Part shown: positions 5,819-9,488 of the stretch, piece after piece
Position numbering within the stretch: the first letter of the stretch is position 1
How the letters are laid out: every line of letters starts with the position of its first letter
Assembly (NCBI GenBank): GCA_020348185.1
Contig: CP070743.1
Span: 2,159,723-2,169,210, forward strand
Length of the DNA: 9,488 nucleotides
Direction: 5' to 3'
From: Nitrospirota bacterium
GTDB taxonomy: Bacteria; Nitrospirota; Nitrospiria; Nitrospirales; UBA8639
Made by a program: the position numbers and the translations under genes
Notes under the pieces: generated by a model
What the model was told of the DNA's origin: nothing
Database searches by the model: none
Seen by the model: the letters and a program-made list of their open reading frames with translations, nothing else

Positions 5819-7870
5819 TCACCTGTCTCCACATCCCGGTTCCAGACTTTCCACAATCCAAAACGTGTAATGGTCGCAGTCGTCCGAAGATGGAGGACGC
5901 GTAGGAGGAATGGATTTTTTAATGGGCGGGAGTGTCCGGAGGTACGCAATCAGGGCACGAAGGTCTTCTTCCGACCAATTGGAAGCATGGTCCCAGATCA
6001 TCCCTTGCCAATGCAGCATCCGGCCGTCAGGTGTGACGCCACTTCGGATGGTCCGGCTGATCTCACGATCCGTCCAATTTCCTATTCCTGTTTCCTTATC
6101 CGAGGTAATGTTTCGAGTCCATAGGCTTCCCAACGGCTTCATGCTGATTTTTAGTCCACCGCTGCCATCCGGATGGTGGCACAGCCCGCAGGACGCAACG
6201 GAAAAAATCAGACGGCCACGTTTGACCATCGCGGCATGTTCAGGACTAGCTAACGCAGTCGGGTGGGGTTGCGGAACTTGCCCTAAGACCGATTTTGCCA
6301 CCTGTTCATGAGGAAGCCCGCTCAGGGCCGGAAGCTGGTAGAGAACGTTTATCCCGGCAATCATGACACCAAGGGTCAACAGTTCGAGAAGAGTGAACCC
6401 TAAAGCACGAGGTTTTCTGTACCCGCCACGCCTGGTCAACCTGATCCAGAAGAAGGTGAAAACCGCAATGACCCCGACAAGGCCTTGGAGTAAGACTAAA
6501 CTTTTCTGAACATAGACACGGGGATCACTATGCCCGGTTTCGCCAAAATTCCCTTCAACGAAAATCAAAACTTTTGGTGGGAAGGCCGGACCCGACCGGC
6601 TAAGTTTGACGGCTAATGTTTCCAGCAGCCCGTAATGCAATGGTGGGGGAATGGAGTTCCGAACTGGTGGAAGGGTTTTTAAAAAACTGGCTATGGCTAT
6701 GGCATCGTCTTTGGGGTAAGCATGGAGCCAATGCCAGGGCATATCCAAGGGGTTTAAAGGACGTCCCCGAGCGTTGCCATTCTGAAACGCTTCGACAATT
6801 TCCTCGACTGACCAATTTCCGAGACCAGTTTCAGGATCAGAGGTCAAGTTTCGACTCACATACCTTCCATGGGGATACACATCGACCCGCATGCCCCCAG
6901 CCAGGTAATAGTCATCTCCTCGATAAATTCCTGTCTTATTGATTTGGGTATGACAAAGCCCACACATTTCCGCATGGACCAAATATCGCCCGCGAGCAAC
7001 GGGATCGCTCTGTTGTCCAGGCCCATCAAGAGTTCCGCCAGATTCCCAGGGAGGGGTACGAGCCAAAGACAGGACATAATTCACAAGGTCCCACCGTTGT
7101 TCCGGTGTCAGAGTATGGCCAAAGGCCGGCATGGGACCCGGCGCTAATCCGGTACTAATCCTCAACCAAATTTGCTCAGGCTCACTGCCACCCCGAAAGG
7201 TCCATGGCGCAGTCAGGTCTCGTGAAACAACCGGGTATCCTTTGGCATCTTTGAGAGAAAGTCCCCCGCGGCCTTGTGGTCCATGGCAGGCGATACAGCC
7301 ATGTCTGGTGTACAGGGAACGACCCCGCTCCACGCTCTCAGCATGGAATGGAACTCTTGGAGGGATTTGTAACCGTGTCGGAGTTAGACGATGGGATATG
7401 TTTGCCAGACCCTTGATGAATGCGGCCACTTCCTTGATTTCCTTTTCGGTTAACAGATCACCCCAATAAGGCATGGCACTGGATTTCAGCCCATTGGCGA
7501 TCGTGTGTCTCAAGTCCGCATCGGTAGGGGGTTGTCCAGGAGGGGTTGATTTGTATTTGAATTGGCCCTGAGTAAAGTCGCGAGGACGGGGAATCAGCGA
7601 GGGAGCTGCAGGCCCATTGCCACGACCGTCGGGACCATGACATACCGCACATCTGTGCCGATATATCCGTTCTCCGGTTGGGGTATCAGGAGGAATATCA
7701 GCTCCCGGCGGCCATGTGAGATCGGCATAGAGGTTCGATTCTGGTTGCCATAATTCGGTGGGCTGTTCATACCCGATGCGGGCATAAAGTGACCGCGCAA
7801 TATCCAGAACAACAAAGAGAACCAGACAAATCCAAAGGATTCGGCGAAGAACTGTTCGGGTCATCATCAT
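5819..7870 (-). CDS. Membrane-anchored tetraheme cytochrome c
   Basis: This 683-residue protein carries four CXXCH heme-c sites: CAVCH (74-78), CIACH (192-196), CGLCH (303-307) and CGLCH (561-565). An N-terminal hydrophobic helix (about 8-24) acts as signal anchor. Two more helices at about 457-477 and 490-513 flank a positive loop, RRGGYRKPR. By the positive-inside rule hemes 1-3 and heme 4 all face the periplasm. Domains 1 and 2 are class I cytochrome modules with candidate Met ligands in SSAMPYWGD and GPMPAFGH. Domains 3 and 4 resemble each other (RNLTSDPETGLGNW versus RNITSDKETGIGNW; both end in LKTLPPV or LRTLPPI) and recall the cytochrome subunits of alcohol or gluconate dehydrogenases. 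It likely passes electrons between the quinone pool or a dehydrogenase and soluble cytochromes; no partner enzyme is encoded here. Three tandem ATGs (7870, 7867, 7864) follow AAGGGA. Longer reading to 7906 is an artefact of the upstream pseudogene. Confidence 0.9.
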   Translation of the reverse strand: MMMTRTVLRRILWICLVLFVVLDIARSLYARIGYEQPTELWQPESNLYADLTWPPGADIPPDTPTGERIYRHRCAVCHGPDGRGNGPAAPSLIPRPRDFTQGQFKYKSTPPGQPPTDADLRHTIANGLKSSAMPYWGDLLTEKEIKEVAAFIKGLANISHRLTPTRLQIPPRVPFHAESVERGRSLYTRHGCIACHGPQGRGGLSLKDAKGYPVVSRDLTAPWTFRGGSEPEQIWLRISTGLAPGPMPAFGHTLTPEQRWDLVNYVLSLARTPPWESGGTLDGPGQQSDPVARGRYLVHAEMCGLCHTQINKTGIYRGDDYYLAGGMRVDVYPHGRYVSRNLTSDPETGLGNWSVEEIVEAFQNGNARGRPLNPLDMPWHWLHAYPKDDAIAIASFLKTLPPVRNSIPPPLHYGLLETLAVKLSRSGPAFPPKVLIFVEGNFGETGHSDPRVYVQKSLVLLQGLVGVIAVFTFFWIRLTRRGGYRKPRALGFTLLELLTLGVMIAGINVLYQLPALSGLPHEQVAKSVLGQVPQPHPTALASPEHAAMVKRGRLIFSVASCGLCHHPDGSGGLKISMKPLGSLWTRNITSDKETGIGNWTDREISRTIRSGVTPDGRMLHWQGMIWDHASNWSEEDLRALIAYLRTLPPIKKSIPPTRPPSSDDCDHYTFWIVESLEPGCGDR

Positions 7871-8358
7871 GTGATCCCTTTTACATAGACTGCGAGGAGC
7901 ATCCACCCGGCGGCTTTGTGCGTCAGGTTTTCCGGGTCTTTCAGGAAGCGCCTGGCAAGATTCAACGTATCGGTGAAGTCACCGTGTTTGATGAAACGAA
8001 AGGTGGCAATCATGGCGACCCACCGATCCCAAAGTCTGGCTGAACGCACCAGGCGGTATAAGATTGTTCGATGTTTTGTGTTTTTTTTAGGTGGGCCACG
8101 AGAAGGTGCTGGACGTTCGAATCAACGAAATCCCAGTTATTCACGAATTCGAGATTAGCAAGGTAGGCCTTAACGATTTCCTCCTGATTGGCAGCAGCAC
8201 CACAATGGTATTGCCTTACCAGTATCAGTAAGGCAAGTAATCGATCTTCAAGAACGGGTGAGGAGAGGCGGGTGAGAATTTTTAAAAAATCTTTGAAGTA
8301 GATTGGCCTTTTCCGGGTTCGCATAGGAACGAAGGGATTGTTGGGAGGCACGGATCAT
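7871..8358 (-). pseudogene. Decayed AlkD-type DNA alkylation repair gene
   Basis: Pieces of one AlkD-like HEAT-repeat DNA glycosylase lie in consecutive frames. The start at ATG 8358 gives MIRASQQSLRSYANPEKA and NLLQRFFKN, the family's first helices. The next about 45-50 codons, which should hold the YGEGD/FLG and VP..R region, are missing. After the deletion another frame reads SPVLEDRLLALLILVRQY and NNWDFVDSNVQHLLVAHL, the family core with its NWD.VD motif. At the A8 run (8081-8088) the frame changes again, and TILYRLVRSARLWDR, MIATFRFIKHGDF and HKAAGWML continue the homology. A last shift near 7890 leads to RSLCKRD, which matches the family's REVGKRD. There the homology stops at the cytochrome start, with the final helices gone. 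At least an internal deletion, two further frameshifts and 3' truncation make it non-functional. It sits 14 bp after the 8373 gene, so it was once co-transcribed. Frame assignments are read by eye from family knowledge. Confidence 0.8.
7875..7880 (-). promoter_or_regulatory. Ribosome-binding site of the cytochrome gene, inside the pseudogene remnant
   Basis: AAGGGA lies 4, 7 and 10 nt before the three successive ATG codons; the spacing is best for the second ATG (7867). The site is formed by the Lys-Arg-Asp codons of the alkD remnant, so the cytochrome initiation region borrows pseudogene sequence. Confidence 0.5.
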
Positions 8359-8372
8359 TGGAGGATGTCGGG

Positions 8373-9188
8373 TTACTGATTTCCCAATCCTCGCTTTCGC
8401 ATTTCCTCCTGCATTTTTTGAATTTGCTCCATCATTTTCTGCATATCGGGCATGTCCGGGGCTTGCGGTTGGGTTCCCGCATTACTCTCAAAGTCTTTCA
8501 ATCCTTTCCCTCTTGGATCACCTGATTTCGATTGAAACTCGCGCAGCTGTTTAAACGGGTCTTCCCCTTGGACAATTTTGACATTTGGCGGAAGGGAGAA
8601 TCGGCTATCGGGGATTTTCATAAGTTGAATGTTCACGGCCGTGTGGGTGATCTGCATTCCCTGCGGTCCCGCAATGGTCTTCAGGCCTATGCCCTTCCAG
8701 ATACAGGACTTTCTCATTAGCTGCTGGATTTCCCACCAATCGCAGGCTTTCCCAAGCATGGTGTCCTCTCCCACTTTTTTCCCTCCCATGGCTTTCATCA
8801 TCTCGGCTCCAGTCTCTGGTAAACTTTGGCCGGTGCTTTCGGAAGCAGCGGAGTAAAATGGATTTTTGATTTTGGTGGCTGTGTTTTTAGACAAATCCAC
8901 ATTATAGACCCATTCCCCGTCGATAATGGTGAGTTGACGGGTCTCTTGGGTCATTCCCATTATACTGACGGTGTTTATGGATCGCGTTGCGGCTCTCCTT
9001 CCCCAATCCTTAAACTCCAGGACTTCGGACCCTTTGGTCATTCCCGAAAGCTCAAATTCAATTCGTCCTTCTTCGATTTCATAGGGTTTCATAGTCTGAG
9101 GACTAGCGGCATCCGTCGAAGTGGACGGGCCTAAGAGAACGGTGCCTGCTACGAACATAAGGACAAGCGTTTTTTCTGATCGATTCAT
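8373..9188 (-). CDS. Exported protein resembling DUF4412/LolA-like barrel proteins
   Basis: This 271-residue protein starts with a signal peptide (MNRSEKTLVLMFVAGTVLLG, likely cut near DAASP) and so acts in the periplasm or outer membrane. The mature part is beta-rich, with EEGRIEFELSGM, RQLTIIDGEWVYNVDLSKNTATKIKNPF and GLKTIAGPQGMQITHTA. This pattern resembles DUF4412 or lipoprotein-carrier-like half-barrels, in which a strand motif of the type 'kvWvYd...k' is followed by a cofactor-free hydrophobic cavity. Two cysteines, C149 (KACDWWEI) and C162 (KSCIWKGIGL), sit in adjacent strands and could form a disulfide. The C-terminus is Met-rich and helical (MPDMQKMMEQIQKMQEEMRKR), possibly a coiled coil. 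AAGGAA, about 9 nt before the ATG, supports the start. It heads the leftward group formed with the alkD remnant and the cytochrome. The function is unknown and the family assignment is tentative. Confidence 0.8.
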   Translation of the reverse strand: MNRSEKTLVLMFVAGTVLLGPSTSTDAASPQTMKPYEIEEGRIEFELSGMTKGSEVLEFKDWGRRAATRSINTVSIMGMTQETRQLTIIDGEWVYNVDLSKNTATKIKNPFYSAASESTGQSLPETGAEMMKAMGGKKVGEDTMLGKACDWWEIQQLMRKSCIWKGIGLKTIAGPQGMQITHTAVNIQLMKIPDSRFSLPPNVKIVQGEDPFKQLREFQSKSGDPRGKGLKDFESNAGTQPQAPDMPDMQKMMEQIQKMQEEMRKRGLGNQ

Positions 9189-9385
9189 CGTGAGATTCCT
9201 TTTTAAAGGTAAAAGAATTCACCCCTTCATCATTCAAGGCTAACAGATTTGCAATGCTTGTGAAATGGCCAAAGTCCCAATACCCATGTGAGGGATTCCA
9301 TCTCGAAGATGGCTGACCACTTACGTGGAACCTTGAAATTTAATGTTGGGAACTCAACCGTGCCTGCGAGGAAAGAGTTGCAAGC
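9189..9385. other. Intergenic region, no gene seen
   Basis: No reading frame with protein-like character spans this 197-bp stretch. It should hold the promoter of the 9188 gene; on the minus strand only weak -35/-10 candidates are visible (for example TTGCAA with GATGAA at 17 bp). A 6-bp stem with a 3-nt loop, CCATCTCGAAGATGG, lies at 9298-9312 but has no T tract on either side. Confidence 0.5.
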
Positions 9386-9488
9386 TTAATGGTGAGGTGG
9401 TCCAAATTCAAATTGGGTTGATGGTAGAGAATCTGGTGATTCGGACTTGTCGGGTTTGGCGGGTTTCGTTTTTCGAACCGGAAATTTT
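9386..9488 (-). CDS. Possible C-terminal end of a gene entering from the right
   Basis: On the minus strand one frame is open from the right edge to a TAA at 9388-9386 and ends in a Lys/Pro/Ser-rich, tail-like sequence: KPAKPDKSESPDSLPS, then a terminal FEFGPPHH. The composition resembles a disordered C-terminal tail, and the frame is more protein-like than the other two. Only about 33 residues are visible, so no family can be named, and chance openness over this length is possible. It is in the same direction as the genes downstream. Confidence 0.4.
   Translation of the reverse strand, partial: KFPVRKTKPAKPDKSESPDSLPSTQFEFGPPHH

Noticed and set aside
7867..8049. 60-residue frame on the minus strand as an independent gene
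   Set aside because: It continues the AlkD homology (ARLWDRW to HKAAGWML) in another frame and is part of the same pseudogene.
8010..8351. 113-residue GTG-started frame as an independent gene
   Set aside because: Its middle part is the core of the AlkD family, but its ends are out of frame with flanking family motifs, so it is a piece of the pseudogene rather than a gene.
9298..9312. Hairpin CCATCTCGAAGATGG as a terminator
   Set aside because: The stem is only 6 bp and no T tract follows on either strand.
9344..9488. Alternative 48-codon open frame at the right edge, minus strand
   Set aside because: Its composition is not protein-like, while the overlapping frame ending at 9386 has a plausible protein tail.

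Overview
The window looks like chromosomal DNA of a free-living, respiring Gram-negative bacterium with moderate G+C. Several exported proteins and a membrane-anchored tetraheme cytochrome c indicate a cell with a periplasm and c-type cytochrome maturation. The regulator, flavin-binding protein and cytochrome styles would fit Nitrospirota (Nitrospira-like), but this is an impression from protein flavour, not a proof. There are no rRNA or tRNA genes, CRISPR arrays, insertion sequences or phage genes.

Left part (1-3871). A partial SUMF1-fold protein enters from the left edge and converges on a three-gene operon transcribed leftward: a YHS-domain protein, a small four-helix membrane protein and a PPOX-type flavin-binding protein. 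Divergent from it is an intact sigma-54 enhancer-binding regulator with a GAF domain that carries a four-cysteine cluster. The roughly 220 bp between them contain a sigma-54-type promoter facing the operon, a sigma-70-type promoter facing the regulator, and three AACGAA-type palindromes. Their positions suit both enhancer sites for the operon and autorepression sites for the regulator. This compact, self-contained sensor-plus-operon module is the most interesting part of the window.

Middle (3890-5652). A cytosolic-type parvulin (PpiC) gene lies tail to tail with the regulator and is divergent from a methionine/histidine-rich periplasmic Spy/CpxP-like protein. That gene converges on an exported MsrA. 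Each of these three has a recognisable candidate sigma-70 promoter. Together they suggest periplasmic protein quality control and methionine-oxidation repair.

Right part (5819-9488). All genes point left. The tail of an unknown protein comes in from the right edge, followed by an exported DUF4412/LolA-like protein, a decayed AlkD-type DNA-alkylation-repair pseudogene, and a large membrane-bound tetraheme cytochrome c. The pseudogene has an internal deletion, a frameshift at an A8 run and a second frameshift with 3' truncation. Its 3' remnant runs directly into the ribosome-binding site of the cytochrome gene and creates a false N-terminal extension on the cytochrome reading frame.
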